Origin: Bog-473 sp963763575
Lineage (GTDB): Bacteria > Actinomycetota > Acidimicrobiia > Acidimicrobiales > RAAP-2
DNA: 64,000 nucleotides
Direction: 5' to 3'
Assembly (NCBI GenBank): GCA_963763575.1
Contig: CAVXPD010000007.1
Span: 39,540-103,539, forward strand
The first letter of the stretch is position 1. Each line of letters opens with the position of its first letter. This document shows positions 52,002 through 59,588 of this stretch, one piece after another. The translations under genes were made by a program, and so were the position numbers. The notes below the pieces were generated by a model that worked only from the letters and a program-made list of their open reading frames with translations, made no database searches and was not told where the DNA came from.

Positions 52002-52801
52002 GCGCCCGGCGCGCCCTTCGTGGCTGCCGCGTCGGCCAGCAGCCGCAGCAGGGCGACGGCGCCGGTGGCACCGGAGACCGTGAGGTCGGCCCGGGCCGCG
52101 ACCTCGGGCGGGCTCTCGCGGTCGACGGCGGCGACCCGGACGGCGTAGAGCGCCGCGCCGTCGGGTGACCTGAGGTCGCCGAGCGCGGCGAACGCGGGAA
52201 GGTCGCCCTTGTCGTCGCCGAACGCCGCGACCGCATCGAGGCGGCCGGCGTGCTCGTCGGCGAGCGACCGGACCACCGTCCCCTTGTCCACCTCGACGGG
52301 CGGACGCAGCTCGCGCTCGTGGCGGCCCTGGTGGATGGCCAGGCCGCACTGGGCGTGGGCGCGCTCGGCGAAGGCGATGACCCAGTCCTTCTGGTCCGGG
52401 GCGCGGCGCCAATGCAGGGTGACGGTCAGGCCCTTGGGCTCGACGTAGACGCCCGGCGGCGCCGTCGCCGTCGCGTCGGTCACGACCGCGTCGATCACCG
52501 TGGCCCACCGGTCGTGCTCGGCGCCGCGCAGCGCGCGCTCGAGCCCGTAGAGGCCGACCAGCTCCACGCCCGACGGCCGACCCAGAGCCTCGGCGAGGAA
52601 CTCGGTCGGCCGTCCCGAGACCACGGCGACGAGCGCGAACGGCACCGCGAGGTCGGCCAGCAGGGCGGGGACCCCCGGCAGCGGCCGCGCGTCGCGCGGG
52701 TCCTCGACGATGCCGGCGAGGGTCCCGTCGAAGTCGAGGAACAACGCGCTGCGAGCCGGCGCGTCGGCCAGGGGACCCAGGATGGTCGGCAGGCCGGTCA
52801 C
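51992..52801 (-). CDS. otsB: trehalose-6-phosphate phosphatase (OtsB)-like HAD phosphatase
   Basis: 269 residues from GTG 52801. Motif I LFLDFDGTLAGIVEDPRDA, motif II VVSGRP, motif III in PPVEVDKGTVV, and motif IV FGDDKGDLPAF are the OtsB set. It would remove phosphate from trehalose-6-phosphate or from the product of the convergent GT20/gpgS pair; no GpgP is in the window. The LytR_C gene lies 23 bases upstream on the same strand. Confidence 0.88.
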   Translation of the reverse strand: MTGLPTILGPLADAPARSALFLDFDGTLAGIVEDPRDARPLPGVPALLADLAVPFALVAVVSGRPTEFLAEALGRPSGVELVGLYGLERALRGAEHDRWATVIDAVVTDATATAPPGVYVEPKGLTVTLHWRRAPDQKDWVIAFAERAHAQCGLAIHQGRHERELRPPVEVDKGTVVRSLADEHAGRLDAVAAFGDDKGDLPAFAALGDLRSPDGAALYAVRVAAVDRESPPEVAARADLTVSGATGAVALLRLLADAAATKGAPGAQA

Positions 52802-52824
52802 GCGTCCGCGCGCCGCGGGCGACG

Positions 52825-53445
52825 TCAGGAGCCGGCGGCCGAGCTGGCCAGGTCCTGCCCGACGACGACGACGACGTCGGCGCCCGCGACGCTCGCCACC
52901 GGGGTCGCCGTCGTGAGCGGCTGCACCTGTGTCGGCTTCACCCCGATCGTGCTCGCGATCGCCGTCGCCGGCTGTTGCATGCCCGCCGCGTAGTAGACGG
53001 TCGACGTCGACTCGGTGGTGGCGGCGTTGGCGGGCGACATCGTGTGCCAGCCCTTGCTGCCGAGAACCGTGGTGTAGTGCCCGGCGAGCCCGCTGGTGTT
53101 CGTCGCGTTGGCGACCAGCACACTCACCGTGCCGGGGGCGAGGGTGGTGGTCGTCGTGGTCGCGCCGTGATGGTGCCCCGCCCTCGTGGTGGTGGTCGTG
53201 CTGGCCGCGCCCGCTGCGGCGCCGGTCGACGTCGTCGAGCCTCCCGACTGGGACGTCGTCGTGGTCGGCGTGGTCGTCGTGGTCGTCGTCTGCGCGCTGC
53301 TGGCCGGGGAGGTCACCGTGGGGCGCGTGCCCACCGCGACCAAGATGACGACACCGACGACGAAGGCCACGAGGATGATGCCGGCCCTGACGGTGGAGAG
53401 CGAGCCGGAGAACCCTCCCGAATGCTGCGGCCGGTCGTCACTCAT
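52825..53445 (-). CDS. LytR C-terminal-domain protein, membrane anchored
   Basis: 206 residues. There is one transmembrane helix near the N-terminus (VRAGIILVAFVVGVVILVAVG), then a Thr/Ser-rich linker of about 60 residues with TTTTTT runs and a HHHG patch, then the LytR_C domain (VSVLVANATNTSGLAGHYTTVLGSKGWHTMSP...). It is extracytoplasmic and probably acts at the cell wall; LytR_C domains accompany LCP ligases and stand alone in many actinobacteria. First gene of the operon with otsB. Confidence 0.87.
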   Translation of the reverse strand: MSDDRPQHSGGFSGSLSTVRAGIILVAFVVGVVILVAVGTRPTVTSPASSAQTTTTTTTPTTTTSQSGGSTTSTGAAAGAASTTTTTRAGHHHGATTTTTTLAPGTVSVLVANATNTSGLAGHYTTVLGSKGWHTMSPANAATTESTSTVYYAAGMQQPATAIASTIGVKPTQVQPLTTATPVASVAGADVVVVVGQDLASSAAGS

Positions 53446-53540
53446 TCCTCGCCCAGCCTGCCGTGCCGCCCGGGCCGAAGCAAGCCTTTCCGCTGCTCGA
53501 AACGGGGGTCGTCCCCGGCGGGAACTAATCTGACCAGGAC

Positions 53541-53578
53541 GCCCGAGTAGCTCAGTCGGTAGAGCACTTCACTTGTAA
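53541..53578 (+). pseudogene. tRNA-Thr(UGU) 5' half, cut after the anticodon loop
   Basis: Acceptor GCCCGAG (53541-53547), D arm GCTC-AGTCGGTA-GAGC, anticodon stem CTTCA and loop CTTGTAA with TGT at 53574-53576 are perfect. The next bases should be TGAAG but are CGGCC, and no T arm or acceptor 3' strand follows. The rest of the tRNA is not found in the window. The break is at a site favoured by integrases, and mobile-element genes begin right after it. Confidence 0.88.
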
Positions 53579-53888
53579 CGGCCTCGGAGGCTTGTCGCGC
53601 CGAACGGTGTGTTCAGCACTTTTTGGATAGGCGCTGCTCAGATGCGATGTTGCACATTGAGGACGGTGGCGGTTGGTTGCCGCTAAAGGCCACCCGTTGC
53701 GTTGCGAGGTTGAATCTGGGTTGAATTAATACGGGCTTTCGACACCGCTCGTCATGGCGCCCCGTTCCCCGCACCGCGTCGCCGATTGAAGACGCCCGCA
53801 GATGAGGGTCGACGGACGTTCCTTCGTCCATCTTGTCACTGCTCGCTCTGTGCTCTCGCTCTCGGGGGGGAAGCTGTAATCTTCAGTG
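53579..53888. other. 310-bp junction region after the broken tRNA
   Basis: No convincing ORF. It differs in style from the GC-rich core to the left and contains AT-richer stretches (TTGAATTAATACGGG near 53720). Presumably the terminal non-coding part of the inserted element and the promoter of the following pair. Confidence 0.45.
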
Positions 53889-54104
53889 ATGGCGATATCC
53901 ACCGGGGATCTGCGGGCAGCAGCAGAGCGAGCCCGAGCTGCAGCGTCGGAGGCGGGCGAACTTCGGCCGGCCCGCATCGGCAAAGTGACCACCGACATCC
54001 CCGAGACCATCCGAGCCGCCATCCGTGAAGACCTGGCCTCCGGCGCCTACCAGAAAGCCGCACAGGATGCCGTCGCAGGAGACCCCGACCTGGCTCAGGG
54101 CTGA
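53889..54104 (+). CDS. small helical protein, antitoxin-like
   Basis: 71 residues. Helix-rich (LRAAAERARAAASEAGELRPARIG, then IPETIRAAIREDLASGAYQKAAQDAVAGDPDL), with an ETIRAAIREDLASGAY part like the DNA-binding or toxin-wrapping region of antitoxins. It begins 34 codons of open DNA after the junction and ends 18 bases before the PIN-like gene, the usual spacing of a toxin-antitoxin pair. Family not assigned; role inferred from context. Confidence 0.5.
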   Translation: MAISTGDLRAAAERARAAASEAGELRPARIGKVTTDIPETIRAAIREDLASGAYQKAAQDAVAGDPDLAQG

Positions 54105-54122
54105 GCGCCCGGATCATCCGGC

Positions 54123-54560
54123 GTGATCGTTGTCGATGACGCCCTTTTGCTGGCCATCTTGGCCGAGCAGCGAGGTGCGGCAGAAGCTCTATTGATCACA
54201 GCGGCTGAGGCCGGCGAGGTATTCACAACCGGTTCGTGGTTCTGGCGGCTGGCCCGGGTCGTGGCTCGTCCAGGTCAGGGCGCGCTGTCCCGTGCTCTGG
54301 CGGCAAGTTCTGAGGACGAGCAGCGTCGGGTGCATGACGCCCTGGACCAGCTGCCCGCCGAAATCGGCCTGTTGAGCATGCGACGACTGGTCCCGGTCAT
54401 GGCGGCGTTGCCGGGCCAGCTCAACCTTCTTACCGCCGAGGCAGTTGCTGCCGCGGTGGTCCTGGGTGCGAGGATCGCCGTTTCCACCGAGTCACCTCTC
54501 GTGACCACCGCAGCTGCCTCGGTGGGTGTGAGCGTCGATGTTGTGGATCTCGGCTTGTAG
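54123..54560 (+). CDS. PIN-like (VapC-like) protein with degenerate active site
   Basis: 145 residues from GTG 54123. IVVDDALLLAILAEQ resembles the first strand of a PIN nuclease with its Asp, and NLLTAEAVAAAVVLGARIAVSTESPLVTTAAASVGVSVDVVDL resembles the last part. There the usual T-x-D is replaced by STES, so RNase activity is doubtful. Paired with the small protein upstream. The assignment is by layout only. Confidence 0.5.
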   Translation: MIVVDDALLLAILAEQRGAAEALLITAAEAGEVFTTGSWFWRLARVVARPGQGALSRALAASSEDEQRRVHDALDQLPAEIGLLSMRRLVPVMAALPGQLNLLTAEAVAAAVVLGARIAVSTESPLVTTAAASVGVSVDVVDLGL

Positions 54561-54579
54561 AACAACGCTGCCCTCGCCG

Positions 54580-54816
54580 TCACTGCTCCAGCTCGCCAAG
54601 CCACGTCTCGTACCAGTCCCGCCGGACGCGGATGTCGCCGTTGCGTAGGCGGATGGAGCGTGGGAACCACGGTGCTCCCCGAGCCGACCACTTGTAAGCC
54701 GTCGAGCTGGACACACCGAGGTCGGCAGCGATCTCACGGATACTGAGCCAGCGAGTATCCGTGGTGATCCCGTGTCTGTTCACCCCAGTCGGCACGATCT
54801 CGCGCGCCAGAGTCAT
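54580..54816 (-). CDS. excisionase/AlpA-type HTH protein
   Basis: 78 residues from ATG 54816. RWLSIREIAADLGVSSSTAYKWSARGAPWFPRSIRLRNGDIRVRRDWYETWL is the winged HTH of helix-turn-helix domain 17 (Xis/AlpA), which bends DNA at attachment sites or regulates an integrase. No integrase gene is seen within 10 kb, so it looks like the remnant of an integrative element next to the broken tRNA-Thr. Confidence 0.82.
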   Translation of the reverse strand: MTLAREIVPTGVNRHGITTDTRWLSIREIAADLGVSSSTAYKWSARGAPWFPRSIRLRNGDIRVRRDWYETWLGELEQ

Positions 54817-55430
54817 CGCTTTTCTCGAGCGACACGGCGTAGGAACACGCCAGGACCACCGATGTTCGTGGGGTCGTGCAGATGGGACGCCTCTCTCATG
54901 GCAGGTGCGACCGGCAAATGCGATTTGGTCACCATCATGTGACCTCCCCTGGCTCGTTGTCTGGCTTCTCCTCCTTGGCCGACAAGCGGCCATTACCCGC
55001 CCCCGCGTACGCACCCGTATCGGTTCCGCGCCTGGGTCTTCCTGAGGGTTCACGGGCCGCTGAACCGCAGCCGCTCATTGCGAAAACGCCCTTCACCATG
55101 CTCAGTCGGAATACGCCCCGTACGGCACCATGGGGATAGTCCTGGGAGTCGGTAACGGGCAGTTCCGGTCGGCCGACGACGGTCCCGCATGGCACGAACT
55201 CGCGTCGTTACCGGATGCGAAGAAGACGCTCAGGATGGACGGCCTTCCGAACGTACGGTCAGCGGTAGAACTCGAAGGACGATCGCCTGCAGGCAGAGTC
55301 GCTGTCCTTGTCGACGGATTGAGTTGATCGAATGGTCGGCCCGCCGGCATCCGTGAACTGAGCGTCGCAGCGTCATGGTGATTTGCCACTTGGTGCAGTA
55401 CTTCGGCGCCCGACGCCATGCGATGCGGCT
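54817..55430. other. 614-bp non-coding stretch with one repeat copy
   Basis: Frames at 55130-55327 (plus) and 55102-55551 (minus) have no recognisable product. The only structure is a copy of a repeat at 55271-55319 that recurs at the end of the M24 gene. Probably decayed element DNA. Confidence 0.5.
55271..55319 (+). repeat. direct repeat, copy 1 (second copy at 56737-56785)
   Basis: Roughly 49 bases match the sequence at 56737-56785 in the same orientation, with a 23-base identical core at 55278-55300 and 56742-56764 (core contains GATCGCCTGCAGGCAGAG) and a few differences outside. The copies flank a segment of 1.4 kb with the globin and most of the M24 gene; the second copy forms the last codons of the M24 reading frame. 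Confidence 0.75.
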
Positions 55431-55802
55431 CTACGCTTCGACGATGTCTGCTTTCGTGCTTTGTATGAATGCGAGTACCGCGTCGCGCTCGGCCTGAGGG
55501 ACTTGAAAACCATCCAACGTGGCATTGAGATGTCCCACAAATGCCGACCAATCGGTTTCGCTGACTTGCATCCCTCTATGCGAGGTCCTCATGTCTCGTC
55601 CGGTGTAGTAGAGCGGACCGCCTGCACTCGAGCACAAGAAATCGACCAGAAGCTGCTTTTCCCGACGCAGGCCATCCTCACCCCGAGCCTGCCAAAACCG
55701 AGCCAGTTGCGGATCCGCCTGTAAACGGGGCGACAAGTCGCTGGCGACGGCGGAGATGGCGTCATAACCGCCAAGGCGCTCATACAGTGTTGTCTGAGTC
55801 AT
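55431..55802 (-). CDS. glbN: group I truncated haemoglobin
   Basis: 123 residues from ATG 55802, with GAGGGAG upstream. TLYERLGGYDAISAVASDLSPRLQADPQLARFWQARGEDGLRREKQLLVDFLCSSAGGPLYYTGRDMRTSHRGMQVSETDW is the trHbN fold: B-helix, the GGP/YTG turn and the proximal His in TSHRGM. It binds O2 or NO and probably detoxifies NO. Intact, unlike most of its neighbours to the right. Confidence 0.92.
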   Translation of the reverse strand: MTQTTLYERLGGYDAISAVASDLSPRLQADPQLARFWQARGEDGLRREKQLLVDFLCSSAGGPLYYTGRDMRTSHRGMQVSETDWSAFVGHLNATLDGFQVPQAERDAVLAFIQSTKADIVEA

Positions 55803-56054
55803 GGCTGTGACTCCCTCTTTGGAATTCGGCACGACGCACCGATTGGGTGGCCCGCAACAGTCCCTCTCCAATGATAAGTATGTGCGGTTGCGTTGGCACT
55901 GCAACACCTACCCCGGTGTCACCTTTCGCCCGCCCGGGAAGTGCCGATCTTTCGCCCCCCTTCAGCGTGCCTTCGGCGGGAGTAGGGTGTACGGTGGGTT
56001 AGCTCAAGTCGAGCTGTGTCCCTCCGCTACCGGAGGGAGATCGGCGGTCCTGAA

Positions 56055-56792
56055 ATGGGACCCACCCTGCAACACTCCGCCAGCGATCGCGCGAAACTCG
56101 AGGCCATTGCAGAGGCGGTTCTCCCGCTCCAGATCCTCGATGTGCGAACCAGGACCAGGGGTGCGCTAAGGGAAATCGCGGGCCGAATCACGCCTGGGAT
56201 GTCCGAGGACACCGGGCGGATGCTTGCAGCCACGGTCCTACGCGATGCTGGTCTGCGCAAGGGATGGCACAAAATCTTGGTGCGTTTCGGTCAGAACACC
56301 ACTAAGAACTTTGAGGACCCATCCACACCCGGGGTGGTACTGGGTGATGACGACATCTTCTTCCTCGACATCGGCCCCATCTATGAGGGATGCGAAGGTG
56401 ATGCCGGAGACACGTTCGTAGTGGGTGACGATCCCGAGATGACCAAGGCAGCCGAGGATGTCAAGTCGATCTGGACAGCGACGCGTCATCGTTGGGTGCA
56501 CGACGGTTTGACCGGCATGGCCTTGTATCAGTTTGCCGAGGAGAATGCGCAACGGCTTGGCTGGCAACTCAACCTGGAGTTGACCGGACACCGCCTCTGA
56601 GAGTTCCCACACGATGCCCACTACGACGGCACCCTTGACAGAGTGGATTTCCGCCCCTCCGACTTACGCTGGATGCTAGAGATACAAATCAGACATCCGA
56701 AACGCGACTTCGGCGCGTTCTTCGAGGACCTGTTGCTCGAGGACGATCGCCTGCAGGCAGAGTCACTATCCATGTCGACAGATAGAGGTTAA
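56055..56792 (+). pseudogene. M24 metallopeptidase (Xaa-Pro aminopeptidase-like) with in-frame TGA
   Basis: From ATG 56055 the M24 core is read: WHKILVRFGQNTTKNFEDPSTPG, DIFFLDIGPIYEGCEGDAGDTFVVGDD (two metal Asp), TGMALYQFAEENAQRLGWQLNLELTGHRL. A TGA at 56598-56600 sits where family members have Ser in GHRLS-x-FPH, and the same frame continues EFPHDAHYDGTLDRVDFRPSDLRWMLEIQIRHP..FFEDLLLEDDRLQAESLS to TAA at 56790. Both the metal ligand FPH and the following strands are therefore intact beyond one stop codon. The lesion is a single base if the codon was TCA or TCG. The first metal His and the pita-bread N-terminus are short. Likely a nonsense mutant or sequencing error; readthrough is a less likely alternative. 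Confidence 0.75.
56737..56785 (+). repeat. direct repeat, copy 2 (first copy at 55271-55319)
   Basis: The match to copy 1 starts inside the M24 reading frame and forms its last 16 or so codons (DDRLQAESLSMSTD), so the original C-terminus of the peptidase was probably replaced by, or fused to, repeat DNA. Confidence 0.75.
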
Positions 56793-57000
56793 GGGAACCC
56801 TCCCGCCGATTCTGGGGAGTACGACGGGCGGGTACGCGGGACATGTCGCGATCTCGTTCGCCCTGGGAAAACGGGCCGCCGCGCCCGAGACCCGCAGCAT
56901 AATCGGTGATCCCGTGCGCATCGTGTATCCAACTGGAGCGACCGGGTTGTGCCGGTACCGAGTGGGTCTGGGTATCCCATAACGATGCTCCTATGGATTG

Positions 57001-58050
57001 TCAAGGGGCGAGTGCTGACCTCGGAAGCTGCCCGAACACCTCTCGAGCCACGTAGCGCTTGAGACAGCGGATCGCCTCCTTCTTTGTCCGGCCTTCCTTC
57101 ATCCGACGCTCGATGTAGTGCTTGGTTCTCGGGTCGTTGACCATCCGGGTGAACACGATGTGCCAGAGCGCTGAGTTGGCCTGGCGGTCCCCGCCGCGGT
57201 TGAGCCGATGGCGGTGCTGCTTGCCGCTCGAGGCATCGAGGGGAGACACCCCGCAGAGCTTGGCGAAGGTGGCCTCGTTCTTCAGGCGGCCGGGGTTATC
57301 TCCGGCGGCCACCAGGAGGGCCGACGCCACGTCGGTCCCCACGCCATCGACCGCATTGAGCTCTGGTGCGGTCTCGGCGACGAGGGTCTTGAGCACTCGG
57401 TCGATCTCTTTCACCTCCTCTTCGAGGGAGAGCGCCCGCCGGGCCAGCGTGCGCAAGGTGAGCTTGGTCACCGCCGCCACGTCGGTCTTTCCGGTGTGGC
57501 GGAAGGCGCTGGCCAGTTGGAGGACCTTGTAGATGGAGAGGTCGCGCAGCTCGGCGCGGAGCTCGTCGGGGGCGGTCGAGACCAGGCTGCGTATCTGGTT
57601 GATGGCCTGGGTCCGGCTGCTCCGGGCCGATGAGCGCGCCACCCGCAGGACCCGCATGGCCTCGACACTTCCGTCCCTGGTCTTGGCCGATCCGGTGGCG
57701 TCGCCCCCCTGGGCGGCCCGGGCGGCGGCCACGGCGTCTTCGGGGTCGGACTTTCCCTTGCGCCGCCGGCGCTGACGGTTGGGACGGTCGACCTCGACGA
57801 CGGAGACCTTGCGGGAAAGCAGGTGCCGGGTGAGCCCGGCCCCGTAGCTGCCGGTCCCCTCGACGCCGACGAGCTCGAGCGTCCCGAACGTCTCCAGCCA
57901 GCTGAGCAGGGCCCGATAGCCAGACGGTGTGGTCGAGAAGCTCTCCACGCCGAGGAGCGCTCCACGCTCGTCGAGGGCAGCCGCCACATGGACGTCGAGG
58001 TGTGTGTCGACCCCTCCGGTGATACGGCGCGCGATAGTGGTCATCGTCAT
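57001..58050 (-). mobile_element. IS110-family transposase (recombinase)
   Basis: 349 residues from ATG 58050, preceded by AAAGGACC. The N-terminal RuvC-like DEDD domain has GGVDTHLDVHVAA (Asp), VGVEGTGSYGAGL (Glu) and KSDPEDAVAAARAA (Asp-Asp). The C-terminal Tnp domain has AVDGVGTDVASALLVAAGDNP and GVSPLDASSGKQHRHRLNRGGDRQANSALWHIVFTRM with the candidate catalytic Ser. No frameshift. The stop is at 57001-57003. Element ends are not certain: IS110 lacks terminal inverted repeats, and a GCTCCTATG direct repeat at 56987-56995 and 58126-58134 may be chance. The upstream non-coding part contains a strong hairpin. Confidence 0.93.
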
Positions 58051-58159
58051 CTGGTCCTTTCGCTTGGATGGGTGACACCGCACCAGCAAGACGATGGACA
58101 GGACAGCGAAGGGCCTGTGCGGCAGGCTCCTATGAGGTCACTCCGTCCGACCGGTTGGT

Positions 58160-58261
58160 GTCGGGTGCGTGTCCGAGCCGGGCCGACGAATCGACTTCAG
58201 GACAGTCCGAGAGGACGTCAGCCGGTTTAGATGGAGTCAGACCTGGCTCGGGCACGCACCC
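58160..58261 (-). ncRNA. candidate IS110 bridge-RNA region (long hairpin upstream of transposase)
   Basis: GGGTGCGTGTCCGAGCCGGG (58163-58182) and CCTGGCTCGGGCACGCACCC (58242-58261) pair over 18 of 20 positions and enclose about 59 bases. The position, 5' of the recombinase gene in its left non-coding end, is where IS110-group elements encode the bridge RNA that specifies target and donor DNA. Whether these arms are RNA stems or part of the element end is not resolved. Confidence 0.5.
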
Positions 58262-59039
58262 ACACGCTGGCCAGTTCTCCCTCCGGAGTGGTGGACCGTC
58301 AGCGGGCTACGTCAATCCTCGCTGCCGGTTATGCGGGCAGTAACTCGGCCATAAGGTCGGCCTGCCTGCTATCGTGAGCACTCCCGTGGCGGTCGATCAC
58401 CGCCGGGTGACCGAGCCATGAATCCGAGCAGAACTGGCCCCATCTGCTCCCTGAATTGCGGGTTGACGCCCTGGAATCCCGTTTCGGGCGCCGCGAACGA
58501 GACGTGGGTTTACTGAATGCTTTCCAACCCCAGATCCGCAGGCATGGCGGCAGAGGATCGCCCGACTGGTGGCGCCGGACCACCATCGTCCGCCATATCT
58601 TTTTGATCACGGCTCGCCAAAGTGTGGAAAGTCGCCCAAAGACCCGGGCGTTTTGGGTGACTATCGGCCCTGACGATGCGCTCATGGAGCATCGAGAAGA
58701 TCAGGAACCTCGGGCTGTGCCATGGTTGCACGTGTTCACGACGACGTGAACGAGCGCCTTCAGCTCGAACGAGCTGATCTGCCCCGGCAGGCCTTGGGCT
58801 CTGCTTTCAGCGGTGCCCAGACCTGCGAAAGTAGGGCGGGCGACGTGTAGGGCGGGCGACGGAATCGAACACGGCGCTCTCAACTTGGGAAGCCCTTCGA
58901 GGCCAATCGTGTCGCCAGTGGCACGCTGTGGCACGGGCCGACGCGGAGGCTTCAGAGATGCGAGTTGTGAACGTCGGCAGAGGGCTTGTCACCTATTTCC
59001 TTCTGGACGACCCGGAATGAGCGGGCATCGCACAGCGGC
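58262..59039. other. 778-bp stretch without a convincing gene
   Basis: Open frames on both strands (58329-58685 minus, 58456-58749 plus, 58701-58934 minus) have no recognisable product and look like shadows or relics. A short tandem duplication of GTAGGGCGGGCGAC (58831-58844 and 58847-58860) adjoins a tRNA-Gly-like fragment. Confidence 0.5.
58849..58893 (-). pseudogene. decayed tRNA-Gly(CCC) 3' half
   Basis: On the minus strand CTTCCCAAG (anticodon CCC, at 58889-58887) is followed by a variable region, a T loop TTCGATT and GTCGCCCGCC like the T arm and acceptor of tRNA-Gly. The T stem no longer pairs well and no 5' half is present. It may be an old attachment-site copy. Recognised by eye against the usual tRNA-Gly pattern; uncertain. 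Confidence 0.4.
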
Positions 59040-59564
59040 CTAACGGACATACAGAATGTGGTCGGCAATCGACTCTTGACCGAGGACCATGTTCAATGTG
59101 ACGGCCAGCGAAGAGCGGTAGTTATCGTTTAGCGGTGCGACCAGGTAGTGGTCTATGCTCTCGATATGCGTGGCAATGGCCCGTTCGAGTACGTCCTGTC
59201 CTGCTCCCGTCAGGACAACGTGAATGCGGCGCCGGTCCTTCGAGGAGTTCTCTCGAACCACCAGACCACCCCCGACCATCCGGTCGACCAGGCGTGTCAT
59301 GCCGCCGGTGGTGAGCGCAACCTCGCTGAGCCGGCTCATGGTCAGCTGGCCCCCTGGCGCCGCTGCCACGTGGACCAGGACGTCGAAGAAAATCGGGGGG
59401 ATGCCAACTGCCAGTTCGAGCCCGCGGCCGAGGTTGTCGGCGAGATGCCGATACGTATGCGCCACCAGGCTCATCAGGCGTATGCGCTCATCGTGTAGCT
59501 GAGCGAGCGCGCCGCAAAGATCGCTGCCGGGCAGCGTCTTGCGCTTGTCCCCTGCCAGCTTCAT
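59040..59564 (-). CDS. MarR-family transcriptional regulator
   Basis: 174 residues from ATG 59564, with GGGAG upstream. RIRLMSLVAHTYRHLADNLGRGLELAVGIPPIFFDVLVHVAAAPGGQLTMSRLSEVALTTGGMTRLVDRMVGGGLVVRENSSKDRRRIHVVLTGAGQDVLERAI is the MarR winged helix, with the wing DRRRIHVVLT. It stands next to a broken QorB-like reductase and a broken DHA2 exporter, the set it probably controlled. Intact. Confidence 0.92.
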   Translation of the reverse strand: MKLAGDKRKTLPGSDLCGALAQLHDERIRLMSLVAHTYRHLADNLGRGLELAVGIPPIFFDVLVHVAAAPGGQLTMSRLSEVALTTGGMTRLVDRMVGGGLVVRENSSKDRRRIHVVLTGAGQDVLERAIATHIESIDHYLVAPLNDNYRSSLAVTLNMVLGQESIADHILYVR

Positions 59565-59588
59565 CACTACTCCCACAATGCTTGTCGG

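Noticed and set aside
53590..53760. group I intron in the tRNA-Thr
   Set aside because: No 3' exon with matching anticodon stem or T arm follows, and no intron core was recognised by eye; an insertion break is simpler.
56987..58134. GCTCCTATG direct repeats as IS110 ends
   Set aside because: Nine bases can match by chance over these distances, and this boundary would exclude the candidate bridge-RNA region.
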